Assembly: GCF_900115805.1 (NCBI RefSeq)
Contig: NZ_FOXU01000005.1
Coordinates: 186,001-250,000, forward strand
DNA length: 64,000 nucleotides
Direction of reading: 5' to 3'
Source of the DNA: Psychrobacillus psychrotolerans
GTDB taxonomy: Bacteria > Bacillota > Bacilli > Bacillales_A > Planococcaceae
Shown here: positions 48,537 through 57,115 of the stretch, piece by piece
Layout of the letters: each line of letters starts with the position of its first letter
How positions within the stretch are numbered: the first letter of the stretch is position 1
Made by a program: the position numbers and the translations under genes
The notes under the pieces: generated by a model
Databases searched by the model: none
The model's input: only the letters and a program-made list of their open reading frames with translations
What the model was told of the DNA's origin: nothing

Positions 48537-49718
48537 TTAATCGTCTTCGTTTTTTGAAAACATATAAGTTCGATGATGAAATTTCATACTAAACACTAAA
48601 CCAATGGCTAACATATTCCCCATGAGTGAACTACCACCATAACTTATAAAAGGAAGGGGTATACCAGTAATCGGTAATAACTGAATCGTCATGCCGACAT
48701 TTTCAAATACATGGAATGTAATCATTGCAATGATACCTGCGCATACATACGTACTGTAAGCATCCTTTAACTGAAGGGTAATTTTCGTCAAATGAAAAAT
48801 AAGTAAGAAGTAAAGGCTAACCACAATACTTGCTCCTACAAAACCATACTCTTCGCCAATGACAGCAAATATAAAGTCGGTATGATTTTCTGGAACATAC
48901 ACAATACGTTCTCCGTAGCCTTTACCGAAAATTTCTCCAGAGCCAATTGCATTTAATGAAGTGATTAAATGCATTCCTTCATCAGATGCGTATGAATAGG
49001 GATCCAACCATGAGTATATACGTGCAAATTGGTACGGGTTAAATCCAAAATTGTCCGATAAGAAATCCTGCATATAAACCGCCATCCAAAGTAGTAAACC
49101 GCCCATTCCCAACCCACCTAAAAAGATGGGGAGAATTATTTTCCATGTAATTCCTGCGACTATGATTAAGGCTACAGTAATTGCAAGGAACACTAACGAT
49201 GTCCCTAAATCTGGTTGTTGCATGATAAATGCTAAAGGAATAATTAAAGTTACACCCATTTTAACTAGCAAAATTAAATCAGTTTTAACCGTTTTAATAA
49301 GATTTTGCTCATGATGCATAGTGATTAATCGGGCCAGTCCTAGTATATAAAAAGTTTTCATAAATTCGGCAGGTTGGATATCACCTATAGGTAAGTGAAA
49401 CCAACTTTTTGCGCCATTCATCGGTTTTACTAAAGCTAAACTGTCAGGGAGTACGAAAAGGATAAATAGTAAAAATACTCCAATACCATAAATATACCAA
49501 GACAATTTTTTATATTGTTCTGGTTCAAAAAACATGACAATTCCAATAATAATAGAACCAATAATATACCAAACAAGCTGTTTAGGTATAAAGTTTATGC
49601 CATATTGTCCAGTCGTTTGTGCTGATGAAATAGCAAACAAACTAATGATTAGAAATAGTAATATAATAAAAGCAAGTGTCCAATCGAAACGATCAGCAAA
49701 GCCTTTTTTGTTTTCCAT
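48537..49718 (-). CDS. rodA: Rod-shape peptidoglycan glycosyltransferase RodA
   Basis: A 393-residue SEDS-family protein, the same length as B. subtilis RodA, with about ten membrane helices. Visible: FDWTLAFIILLFLIISLFAI, the PAEFMKTFYILGLAR motif, QQPDLGTSLVF, the catalytic-loop ENHTDFIFAVIGEEYGF (with the conserved Asp) and LPLPFISYGGSSLMGNM-type ending (PITGIPLPFISYGGSS). It polymerises lipid II for sidewall elongation. ATG 49718 follows AGGTGA. Monocistronic. Confidence 0.93.
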   Translation of the reverse strand: MENKKGFADRFDWTLAFIILLFLIISLFAISSAQTTGQYGINFIPKQLVWYIIGSIIIGIVMFFEPEQYKKLSWYIYGIGVFLLFILFVLPDSLALVKPMNGAKSWFHLPIGDIQPAEFMKTFYILGLARLITMHHEQNLIKTVKTDLILLVKMGVTLIIPLAFIMQQPDLGTSLVFLAITVALIIVAGITWKIILPIFLGGLGMGGLLLWMAVYMQDFLSDNFGFNPYQFARIYSWLDPYSYASDEGMHLITSLNAIGSGEIFGKGYGERIVYVPENHTDFIFAVIGEEYGFVGASIVVSLYFLLIFHLTKITLQLKDAYSTYVCAGIIAMITFHVFENVGMTIQLLPITGIPLPFISYGGSSLMGNMLAIGLVFSMKFHHRTYMFSKNEDD

Positions 49719-49873
49719 GTAAGTCACCTATATTTCTTTCGAATTTCATTCATTTATTATAGCGTATATTGATATTTTTTGCTTGATGGTTTAATAGAGA
49801 CGTGAGAGGTAATAAAGATGTTTCCTTGTATTAATCGTGCTATTATTAAGAACAGATAAAGGAGTGATTTTCA

Positions 49874-50617
49874 GTGGCAAAAAAAGAAGTGAGAGATATG
49901 GATGAGTACTTAACTCATTTGTATGTTCACGTTAATGAGGTAGAGCACTTTGCTCTGTTTAGTGGGATTACGATTCAGCAATTTATAAGGAATTTCACTG
50001 ATTTGTCAGCTCTTTTATTACTAAAACATGGTTATGATGATGCTTCATTTAATATGCATACACAGCTTGAATTTATAGTTCCTGAACAATACAACCATTT
50101 TATCAAGGAATTTGCTGAAGGCCCATTTGAATTATGCTTTATGGATTTTGAAGATGAGCGGAAATTGAATATGCTCTCTCCTCAAGAACAGGCAGAGCTA
50201 CTATACATAGCACATAAAAAAGAAGCTATTCGATCACCGTTTTATCATCATCTACAAAATAGATTTGTCTACCTTTCAGACGAAGGGCAGAAAATTACTA
50301 AAATTTACTTCCGTGATATGGAGGATTTAAATCATTTAGTTGCAAACGTTTTTACCGGGTTGATTGGTGAAAAGTCTAAGTCGAGTGCTTTTTGGCGTAA
50401 AAAGAATAATATCGTTCTACCTAGATTGTCTGCGGAGAAAGTAACAGAGCACAACGAATTGTTTGAAGATGGAGTGTTAATGTCCTTGTTCAAAACAGAT
50501 AAACTAAATTATGGTATTGAGATTCGCATTCTCCCAGAAAATATTTTCCCAGATGAAGTTTTGGAAGATCTAAACTTACATATGGCTAAGCCATCAGACG
50601 TCTTAATAGAAGTATAA
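49874..50617 (+). CDS. Conserved hypothetical cytoplasmic protein
   Basis: A 247-residue acidic, soluble protein beginning MAKKEVRDMDEYLTHLYVHVNEVEHFALFSGI, with mixed alpha/beta content, several aromatic/acidic stretches (ELCFMDFEDERKL) and a hydrophilic end. It has no signal peptide, membrane segment or motif I can name. The start is GTG 49874 with AAAGGAGTG upstream. It precedes the SMR pair by 59 bases containing a hairpin, so co-transcription is uncertain. Confidence 0.7.
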   Translation: MAKKEVRDMDEYLTHLYVHVNEVEHFALFSGITIQQFIRNFTDLSALLLLKHGYDDASFNMHTQLEFIVPEQYNHFIKEFAEGPFELCFMDFEDERKLNMLSPQEQAELLYIAHKKEAIRSPFYHHLQNRFVYLSDEGQKITKIYFRDMEDLNHLVANVFTGLIGEKSKSSAFWRKKNNIVLPRLSAEKVTEHNELFEDGVLMSLFKTDKLNYGIEIRILPENIFPDEVLEDLNLHMAKPSDVLIEV

Positions 50618-50621
50618 ATAG

Positions 50622-50655
50622 AACGCTTTTGCTACGGGAAAGTGGCGAGAGCGTT
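50622..50655 (+). promoter_or_regulatory. Nested hairpin upstream of the SMR pair
   Basis: AACGCT (50622-50627) pairs with AGCGTT (50650-50655), enclosing a TTT/GAG internal loop and a second helix GCTAC/GTGGC with GGGAAA loop. The T-run after it is short, so it is a weak terminator or a leader structure. It does not match the guanidine riboswitch classes I can recall. Confidence 0.4.
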
Positions 50656-50676
50656 TATTGTAATGAGGTGAACTAA

Positions 50677-51015
50677 GTGGCGTGGATCTTATTGATAATA
50701 GCAGGGTTAACAGAAATCGTCTGGGCGATTGGTTTAAAGGAGGCACATGGCTTTACGGAGCTTGTTCCTTCTATTGTAACGATTATATTTTTAATCGTAA
50801 GTTTTTTCCTGTTCGCTAAAGCGATGAAGACGATTCCGATCGGTACAGCATATGCTATATTCACGGGTATTGGAGCAGCAGGCACGGCTATTGTTGGCAT
50901 TATTTGGTTTGGTGAAGAAGTAAGTGCAGGGAAACTGCTCTTTTTGTTTGTCCTACTTTTTGGAATCATCGGTCTCAAACTAGTAGATGATGAAGATGAA
51001 GAGGAGGCGATCTAA
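50677..51015 (+). CDS. SMR family efflux subunit 1 (YkkC-like)
   Basis: A 112-residue four-helix small multidrug resistance protein: LLIIAGLTEIVWAIGLKEAHG carrying the essential Glu in helix 1, PIGTAYAIFTGIGAAGTAIVGIIWFGE in helix 3, and an acidic C-terminal tail (DDEDEEEAI) absent from its partner. Size and pairing match B. subtilis YkkC/YkkD, which act as a heteromer. GTG 50677 follows GAGGTGA. Its stop overlaps the next start by one base. Confidence 0.9.
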   Translation: MAWILLIIAGLTEIVWAIGLKEAHGFTELVPSIVTIIFLIVSFFLFAKAMKTIPIGTAYAIFTGIGAAGTAIVGIIWFGEEVSAGKLLFLFVLLFGIIGLKLVDDEDEEEAI

Positions 51016-51329
51016 TGGCGTGGTTTTTAATAGTAATTGCTGGTGTATTTGAAGTCGCCTTCGTTATTAGCATGAAGTTATCGGATGGATTTAAAAACAT
51101 AAAATTTACGATTTTAACTGTGATCTCTGCTGCTTTAAGTTTTTTCTTATTGTCTTTAGCATTAAAAGAAATTGCGGTTGGTACTGGTTACGCTGTATGG
51201 ACAGGAATCGGTGCAGCAGGAAGTGTTCTATTAGGGATGTATTTATTTAAAGAGAAAAGAAGTAGAAAGAAGTTGTTCTTTTTAAGCTGTATAATTATGG
51301 GTGTAGTGGGTCTTAAATTGTTTGGTTAA
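51015..51329 (+). CDS. SMR family efflux subunit 2 (YkkD-like)
   Basis: A 104-residue four-helix SMR protein with the helix-1 Glu (IVIAGVFEVAFVISMKLSDG) and AVGTGYAVWTGIGAAGSVLLGMYLFKE. It lacks the acidic tail of its partner and ends in a short basic loop plus helix (KRSRKKLFFLSCIIMG). The paired genes probably form an asymmetrical dimer exporting cations or drugs in exchange for protons. Start ATG 51015 overlaps the preceding TAA; GAGGAGG is upstream. Confidence 0.9.
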   Translation: MAWFLIVIAGVFEVAFVISMKLSDGFKNIKFTILTVISAALSFFLLSLALKEIAVGTGYAVWTGIGAAGSVLLGMYLFKEKRSRKKLFFLSCIIMGVVGLKLFG

Positions 51330-51395
51330 ATACTCAACTATTGAGGCTGTCCGTGATAAAATAATGAATATCCAAAACGTGGAGGAATATAACTT

Positions 51396-52478
51396 ATGAA
51401 AATAAAAGTGGGCTTATTATACGGTGGGAAATCTGCAGAGCATGAAGTATCTTTACTTACTGCAAGAGCGGTTTCTCAAGCGATTAACTTTGATAAATAT
51501 GAAGTGTATCCAATTTTCATCACAAAAACAGGTGAATGGAGAAAAGAAGGTCAGCTCACTGCAGCAGTTGAGTCAATTGAATCTCTGCAATTTGGCAGTG
51601 AAATAACAAATCCAAATACGATTACTAGTTTTCTACCGCAACAAGGGGACGATACAACTCAACTAGATGTTATTTTTCCTCTTTTGCATGGTCCGAACGG
51701 GGAAGATGGAACGGTACAAGGATTGTTAGAAGTATTAAACTTACCCTATGTTGGTAATGGTGTATTAGCATCTGCGGCAGGTATGGATAAAGTAGTGATG
51801 AAGCAGTTATTTGCACAAGCTGGCTTATCACAGGTTCCATATATCTATTTTATAAATAGAGAATGGAAAAAAAATCAGAATGATTTACTTCAAAAAATGG
51901 AAGAAAGCCTACAATGGCCTCTATTTGTAAAACCAGCCAATCTAGGTTCTAGTGTAGGGATTAGTCGAGTTACAAACCGCCAAGAACTTATCAAAGCGAT
52001 AGAGTATGCCTTTAAATATGACCGTAAAATTATTGTAGAGCAAGGAATTATGGCGCGTGAAATTGAAATGAGTGTACTTGGAAATGATGAGCCTAGATGT
52101 TCCGTTGCGGGGGAAGTACTACCGACGAAGGACTTTTATGACTATGAGGCAAAATATGAGGATGGCACAACGAATTATGCAATTCCTGCCCAAGTTTCTG
52201 TAGAGCTTCAAGGGAAATTAGAGGATGCTGCTATTCGTGCTTTCAAAATCTTGGATTGTTCGGGTCTTGTTCGGGCAGACTTTTTTGTAACAGATGAAGA
52301 AGAAGTCATTATCAATGAAGTAAATACAATGCCAGGATTTACACCTATAAGCATGTATCCTAAACTTTGGATGGAATCAGGTCTATCGTATTCCGATTTA
52401 ATAGAAGAACTTATCCAATTAGCGCTTGAACGTCATGAAGAAAAGCAACAGTTGGAACACTCGAAAGACGGGGAGTGA
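51396..52478 (+). CDS. ddl: D-alanine--D-alanine ligase
   Basis: A 360-residue ATP-grasp ligase that makes D-Ala-D-Ala for the stem peptide. Visible: GGKSAEHEVSLLTARAV, PLLHGPNGEDGTVQGLLE, GSSVGISRV, AREIEMSVLGND and the metal-binding IINEVNTMPGFTPISMYPKLW. The longer B-type insertion is present, as in Bacillales. ATG 51396 follows GGAGG. It forms an operon with murF, whose start lies 4 bases beyond its stop. Confidence 0.96.
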   Translation: MKIKVGLLYGGKSAEHEVSLLTARAVSQAINFDKYEVYPIFITKTGEWRKEGQLTAAVESIESLQFGSEITNPNTITSFLPQQGDDTTQLDVIFPLLHGPNGEDGTVQGLLEVLNLPYVGNGVLASAAGMDKVVMKQLFAQAGLSQVPYIYFINREWKKNQNDLLQKMEESLQWPLFVKPANLGSSVGISRVTNRQELIKAIEYAFKYDRKIIVEQGIMAREIEMSVLGNDEPRCSVAGEVLPTKDFYDYEAKYEDGTTNYAIPAQVSVELQGKLEDAAIRAFKILDCSGLVRADFFVTDEEEVIINEVNTMPGFTPISMYPKLWMESGLSYSDLIEELIQLALERHEEKQQLEHSKDGE

Positions 52479-52482
52479 CCAA

Positions 52483-53853
52483 GTGAAAAAGACATTAGCA
52501 CATATAGCAGAGTGGTTACACATTGAAGAGAAAATTGATGAGAATCCTGTTATTACAGGAGTTTCGATCAATACAAGAACGATTCAACCAGGTGATTTGT
52601 TTATCCCATTTCGCGGAGAGCAAGTAAATGGTCATCGATTTGTTCAGGATGCTTTTGCCAAAGGAGCAGCAGCATCCCTTTGGTTGAAAGACGAACCGAA
52701 TCCACCCCAAAACGTTCCCCTTTTGTTTGTAGAAAGCGGAGAAGGAGCACTTCAACAAATGGCGAAGGCTTATCGGGCTGAATTGCATTCAGTGTTCATC
52801 GGAATTACTGGATCTAATGGTAAAACATCGACGAAAGATTTGGTGGCAGGTATGCTTTCGCCGTATTTCCGCGTGAAAAAGACAGAGGGTAATTTTAATA
52901 ATGAGCTAGGCTTACCTTTAACAATCCTTTCTCTTGAAGAAGATACGGAGTTTGCAGTGCTTGAAATGGGTATGAGCTCTTTTGGCGAAATTGAATTTTT
53001 ATCCAATTTGGCAAAACCAAAATATGTAGTTATTACGAATATTGGCGAAGCGCACATGCAGGATCTCGGCTCTCGTGAAGGTATTGCAAAAGCGAAATTT
53101 GAAATTATTGCAGGGCTAGAGGCAACTGGCCAATTATTCTATGATGGAGATGAACCTTTGCTACGTCCGTTTGTTGAAGGAAATCCTCAGATAATGACTA
53201 AATCATTTGGTGTTCAGGAACACAATAATCTACGTATTGCTGAAGTGAACTTTACGGAACAAGGAAGCACCTTCCGTGTAGAAGGAGAGTTAAACGAAGA
53301 AATGTCTATTCCTGTATTAGGAGAGCATCAAGTGAAAAATACGCTTGCTGCACTATTAATCGGAAAAGAAGTTGGATTAACTTCCGAACAAATGCGTAAA
53401 GCGTTAAAACAAATAGTCTTAACTGATATGCGAATGCAAGTAATCGAAGGGAAAAATGGGGCAGTTTTCATCAATGATGCTTATAATGCGGCTCCGACTT
53501 CCATGCGTGCAGCAATTTCGTTCATTGAAAAATCCTCTATAAAGCAAGAAAAATGGTTAGTTTTAGGAGATATGCTCGAGCTTGGTAACAAAGAGCAGCA
53601 ATACCATGAAGAGATGAGCAAATCGATTTCGAGTGAAGTCTTTAACGGAGTTTGTTTATACGGTCCACGGATGGAATGGCTGTATAACAAGTTGGTAGAA
53701 CAATTTGCTGACAAACAAATTATTTGGGTTAATGATGACATAGAAAAACTTGTGGCTTTCTTAGCAAATAAAATAAATGATCAATCTATTGTTTTAGTAA
53801 AGGGCTCAAGGGGAATGCAGTTAGAAAGAGTAATTGAGCCATTTCAAAAATAA
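52483..53853 (+). CDS. murF: UDP-MurNAc-tripeptide--D-Ala-D-Ala ligase
   Basis: A 456-residue Mur ligase that adds D-Ala-D-Ala to the UDP-MurNAc-tripeptide. Visible: substrate-domain start VSINTRTIQPGDLFIPFRGEQVNGH, P-loop GITGSNGKTSTKDL, EMGMSSFGEIEFLSN, the metal/lysine region and INDAYNAAPTSMRAAI, VLGDMLELG. GTG 52483 follows GGGGAGTGA. The ddl-murF pairing puts synthesis of the dipeptide and its ligation under one promoter. Confidence 0.96.
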   Translation: MKKTLAHIAEWLHIEEKIDENPVITGVSINTRTIQPGDLFIPFRGEQVNGHRFVQDAFAKGAAASLWLKDEPNPPQNVPLLFVESGEGALQQMAKAYRAELHSVFIGITGSNGKTSTKDLVAGMLSPYFRVKKTEGNFNNELGLPLTILSLEEDTEFAVLEMGMSSFGEIEFLSNLAKPKYVVITNIGEAHMQDLGSREGIAKAKFEIIAGLEATGQLFYDGDEPLLRPFVEGNPQIMTKSFGVQEHNNLRIAEVNFTEQGSTFRVEGELNEEMSIPVLGEHQVKNTLAALLIGKEVGLTSEQMRKALKQIVLTDMRMQVIEGKNGAVFINDAYNAAPTSMRAAISFIEKSSIKQEKWLVLGDMLELGNKEQQYHEEMSKSISSEVFNGVCLYGPRMEWLYNKLVEQFADKQIIWVNDDIEKLVAFLANKINDQSIVLVKGSRGMQLERVIEPFQK

Positions 53854-53872
53854 TGTGATAGGTGTGGGGACG

Positions 53873-54592
53873 ATGAAAACAGGAGTATTAGGTATTCACG
53901 GTTTTACAGGTGGACCATATGAGATACAGCCATTTGTAGACTATTTACAAGCGCATACAAACTGGAACATCGTTGTCCCTACTTTACCTGGTCATGGTGA
54001 AACGTTAGAACTAAAAAATGTAACAGCAGAATCATGGATGATGGCGGCGGAACAGTCGCTTCGCCAGTTACAAAAAGAAGTAGACCGTGTAATTATAGTG
54101 GGATTTTCCATGGGTGGTATTATTGGGATGTACTTGGCGAATCGTTATCCAATTCACAAACTTGTATTGTTGAGTGCTGCTGCAAAGTATATATATCCAT
54201 CCCAACTTCTACAAGATATAAAGGATATAGCTAAAGAGGCAGTTGTTGGTAAGCTTGCAGAAAATACTTTATATAAACAATACAGTTATAAAGTGAAAGG
54301 AACTCCTATACCTGCAACATTAGAATTTATCCGTTTAGTACGTATAGTTCAACCTTATTATGGTCAAATTACAGTACCAGTCTATATAGTCCAAGGTAAA
54401 AAAGATGGTATTGTACCTTATGCCACTGCCCAGTTTATCTACGATGAAATTGGTTCTTTGAAAAAAGAAATAGTCTATTCGGAATTAGGGAAACACCATA
54501 TTTGCCATAGTGAAGACTGTCAAGATTGGTTTAATACCGCACTCAAATTTTTGAAGGAGGAAGAAGAGGAGGGGGATATTGCAAGTAATTAA
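53873..54592 (+). CDS. Carboxylesterase / alpha-beta hydrolase (Est30 type)
   Basis: A 239-residue cytoplasmic alpha/beta hydrolase: oxyanion region LGIHGFTGGPYEIQP, nucleophile elbow GFSMGG, acid residue in VQGKKDGIVPY and base His in ELGKHHICHSEDCQDW. It matches small-chain carboxylesterases such as Geobacillus Est30 (~247 residues). ATG 53873 is used; it lies 19 bases after murF, so the gene belongs to the ddl-murF operon, a common arrangement in Bacillales. A terminal acidic tail is unusual but not informative. Confidence 0.9.
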   Translation: MKTGVLGIHGFTGGPYEIQPFVDYLQAHTNWNIVVPTLPGHGETLELKNVTAESWMMAAEQSLRQLQKEVDRVIIVGFSMGGIIGMYLANRYPIHKLVLLSAAAKYIYPSQLLQDIKDIAKEAVVGKLAENTLYKQYSYKVKGTPIPATLEFIRLVRIVQPYYGQITVPVYIVQGKKDGIVPYATAQFIYDEIGSLKKEIVYSELGKHHICHSEDCQDWFNTALKFLKEEEEEGDIASN

Positions 54593-54619
54593 TTAATAAT
54601 TATAACAGTTGCTTATTCA

Positions 54620-54648
54620 TTGCAACTGAGTTTGTTGCATGATATACT
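54620..54648 (+). promoter_or_regulatory. Promoter of the cshA leader
   Basis: TTGCAA (54620-54625), 17-base spacer, TATACT (54643-54648). Transcription would start near 54655, about 275 bases before the cshA start codon. Confidence 0.6.
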
Positions 54649-54930
54649 ACGTTTAGAGCAATGGATACATTTTGTGTGGAGACTCTTCAGCGTTTATTGA
54701 AGAGTACTTTTTTTTGAACATAACGGTTTGTTGAAGTAGTATGGCACGATCACTCATTAACAGACCGCTCGGCAAAAGACCGGGCTTTCCCTTTATATAA
54801 GACCCCTCTGATCTAAAACCACAGAGAATTTTAAGTAACGGAAACGTTCCTCGTATAGGCTCGAATTTGCCGCAATTTCATCTGAAAATGTAACCATTTG
54901 TCGAAAAAGGACAAAAAGGAGATTAAAATT
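54649..54930 (+). ncRNA. Long 5' leader of cshA with internal terminator-like hairpin
   Basis: About 276 bases lie between the predicted start and the cshA ribosome site, with no convincing ORF. At 54682-54705 a stem ACTCTTCA / TGAAGAGT is followed by T8 (54708-54715), so transcripts could end after about 60 bases. Downstream are GC-containing elements (GACCGCTCGGC, GACCGGGC) and a GGAAACGTTCC palindrome near 54839. It could be an attenuated cold-shock-type leader, or a separate ~60-nt RNA plus a second promoter. Confidence 0.5.
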
Positions 54931-56487
54931 TTGACAAACTTTTCAGAATTAAATATTAGCGCTTCTACATTAAAATCCGTACAACGTATGGGGTTTGAAG
55001 AAGCAACACCAATCCAAGAAGGTACTATTACACATGCTATGAGTGGACGCGACGTTATCGGTCAAGCACAGACTGGTACAGGTAAAACTGCTGCATTTGG
55101 TATCCCAATGATTGAAAAAATCGATATTAAAAACCCAAATATCCAAGCGTTAATCATCGCTCCAACACGTGAACTTGCAATTCAAGTTTCGGAAGAGCTT
55201 TATAAATTAGGATATGACAAAAAGGTTCGTCTATTATCAGTATACGGTGGGCAAGAAATTAGCCGTCAAATCCGTGCACTTAAAAACAAACCACAAGTTA
55301 TCGTAGGTACACCTGGTCGTATTCTTGACCATATTAACCGTCGTACGTTAAAACTTGACCAAGTTCAAACACTTATCTTAGACGAAGCAGATGAAATGCT
55401 TAACATGGGATTCATTGAAGATATTAACACAATTTTAGAAAGTGTACCTCCTGAGCGTCAAACATTATTGTTCTCAGCTACAATGCCAGGACCAATTCGT
55501 AAAATTGCAGAACGCTTCATGAAAGATCCAGTGGAAGTAAAAATCAAGTCTAAAGAAATGACTGTTGAAAATATTGAACAGTTCTACGTAAAAGCTACTG
55601 AACGTGAGAAATTTGATGTTCTTTCAAGAATTTTAAATGTACAACAACCAGAACTTGCGATTATCTTTGGTCGTACAAAACGTAGAGTAGACGAATTAGC
55701 ACATGCTCTAAGCATTCGTGGATATCTTGCAGAAGGTATTCATGGTGATTTAAGCCAAGCGAAACGTATGTCTGTATTAAAACAATTCAAGGCAGGTAAA
55801 ATCGATATTCTTGTTGCAACAGATGTAGCGGCACGTGGATTAGATATCTCTGGCGTAACACATGTGTATAACTTTGATATCCCACAAGATCCTGAAAGCT
55901 ATGTTCACCGTATCGGTCGTACAGGGCGTGCAGGTAAAAGTGGTATCGCAACTACATTCGTAACACCGAGAGAAATGGGTTACTTACGTATCGTTGAGAA
56001 TACAACGAAAAAACGTATGGAAGCTTTAATCCCTCCAAGCTCTGATGAAGCACTAGTTGGACTTAAACGTGTTGCAGTAGAATCTTTAGCTGAAATTGTA
56101 AACAAAAATGATTTAGGCGATTATCGTCCATTAGCACAAGAAATGCTTGAAAAATTTGAAGCAGTAGATGTAATTGCTGCAGCTTTAAAATCAATGACGA
56201 AAGAACCGGATGATACTCCGATTTCTCTTTCTGAAGAACGTCCATTACCTTCTCGTGGAGAACGTGGTGGCGGCGGACGCAGTGGCGGCGGTGGTTACAA
56301 AGGTAACCGTAGCGGCGGTGGCGGACGTAGTTCATCAGGTGGTCGTAGTGGAAGCAGCGATCGCGGACCTCGTTCATCATCAGCTGGCGGTTCACGTCCA
56401 AGTTCAGGCGCACGTCGTAGCAGTGGTCCCCGTGACGGCTCTACACAACGTAGCACAAGAACTCGCTCACCACGTAGCGAAAAATAA
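54931..56487 (+). CDS. cshA: DEAD-box RNA helicase CshA
   Basis: A 518-residue ATP-dependent RNA helicase: Q motif [12 protein letters not shown], motif [13 protein letters not shown], Ia [45 protein letters not shown] and [17 protein letters not shown], then a ~90-residue RGG/Ser/Gly-rich tail (from about residue 435) for RNA binding. It unwinds RNA in ribosome assembly and mRNA decay and at low temperature. The start is TTG 54931 with AAAAGGAG at good spacing; an upstream in-frame ATG lacks a site. First gene of a stretch syntenic with B. subtilis ydbR-rsb. Confidence 0.96.
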   Translation: MTNFSELNISASTLKSVQRMGFEEATPIQEGTITHAMSGRDVIGQAQTGTGKTAAFGIPMIEKIDIKNPNIQALIIAPTRELAIQVSEELYKLGYDKKVRLLSVYGGQEISRQIRALKNKPQVIVGTPGRILDHINRRTLKLDQVQTLILDEADEMLNMGFIEDINTILESVPPERQTLLFSATMPGPIRKIAERFMKDPVEVKIKSKEMTVENIEQFYVKATEREKFDVLSRILNVQQPELAIIFGRTKRRVDELAHALSIRGYLAEGIHGDLSQAKRMSVLKQFKAGKIDILVATDVAARGLDISGVTHVYNFDIPQDPESYVHRIGRTGRAGKSGIATTFVTPREMGYLRIVENTTKKRMEALIPPSSDEALVGLKRVAVESLAEIVNKNDLGDYRPLAQEMLEKFEAVDVIAAALKSMTKEPDDTPISLSEERPLPSRGERGGGGRSGGGGYKGNRSGGGGRSSSGGRSGSSDRGPRSSSAGGSRPSSGARRSSGPRDGSTQRSTRTRSPRSEK

Positions 56488-56505
56488 TTTAAGACAAGAA
56501 CTTAT

Positions 56506-56548
56506 AAAGGGTGAACTTACATTTCGATGTAAGTTCATCCTTTTTTCT
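56506..56548 (+). terminator. cshA terminator
   Basis: Stem TGAACTTACAT / ATGTAAGTTCA with TTCG loop (extended by GG/CC), followed by T6. Confidence 0.92.
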
Positions 56549-56635
56549 TTTGGAAGAATTTTTAAATGGAAGTTGCCATTTATTGAAACATTTTATCCTT
56601 TGTTTCGTATACAATGATGGAAGAGGGGGTTTCAT

Positions 56636-57115
56636 ATGAGACAAGAACCAATCAATCAATTATCAGAAAGTGGATTACGTGTCTGGAGAATTTACGGGTT
56701 ATTTCAAACGTTAATTGTCCTTTTAGTAGGTATTGGAGTAGGAGTTATCAATTATTTTACAGGACAATTTATATGGTTATACATAGTAGATGTAGTAGTG
56801 ATAGTACTCATAGGATATTTATTAATTTATTTGTTCCCCAAAATTAGATGGACTCGTTGGAGATATGAAGTGCGTGAACAAGAAATTGAATTACAGCATG
56901 GTTTGTTTATCGTGAAAAGAACTTTAGTGCCAATGGTGAGAGTACAGCATGTTGATACGGAACAGGGACCTATTTTGAGAAAGTATGATCTATCTTCTAT
57001 TACTATTTCAACTGCTGCAACGAGTCATACTATCCCTGCACTCGTAACTGGGGAAGCGGATGAACTTCGAGGCAGGATTTCTGTACTTGCAAGGGTGGCG
57101 GAAGATGATGTCTAA
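56636..57115 (+). CDS. ydbS: Bacterial PH-domain membrane protein YdbS
   Basis: A 159-residue protein with two N-terminal membrane helices (about residues 20-42 and 46-66) and a bPH2 domain (RWRYEVREQEIELQHGLFIVKRTLVPMVRVQHVDTEQGPILRKYDL). Matches YdbS in length and position. With YdbT it has been linked to resistance against antimicrobials in relatives; the molecular action is unknown. ATG 56636 follows GAGGGGG. It overlaps ydbT by 11 bases. Confidence 0.9.
   Translation: MRQEPINQLSESGLRVWRIYGLFQTLIVLLVGIGVGVINYFTGQFIWLYIVDVVVIVLIGYLLIYLFPKIRWTRWRYEVREQEIELQHGLFIVKRTLVPMVRVQHVDTEQGPILRKYDLSSITISTAATSHTIPALVTGEADELRGRISVLARVAEDDV

Noticed and set aside
50618-50676. Guanidine riboswitch in front of the SMR pair
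   Set aside because: The leader is only about 60 bases and lacks the ACGR-loop tandem hairpins or the conserved guanidine-I core; only a simple nested hairpin is present.
56220-56460. Repetitive Gly/Ser/Arg-coding stretch and long overlapping frames at the end of cshA
   Set aside because: This is the normal low-complexity RGG-like tail of CshA; the overlapping frames are by-products of GGC/CGT repetition.
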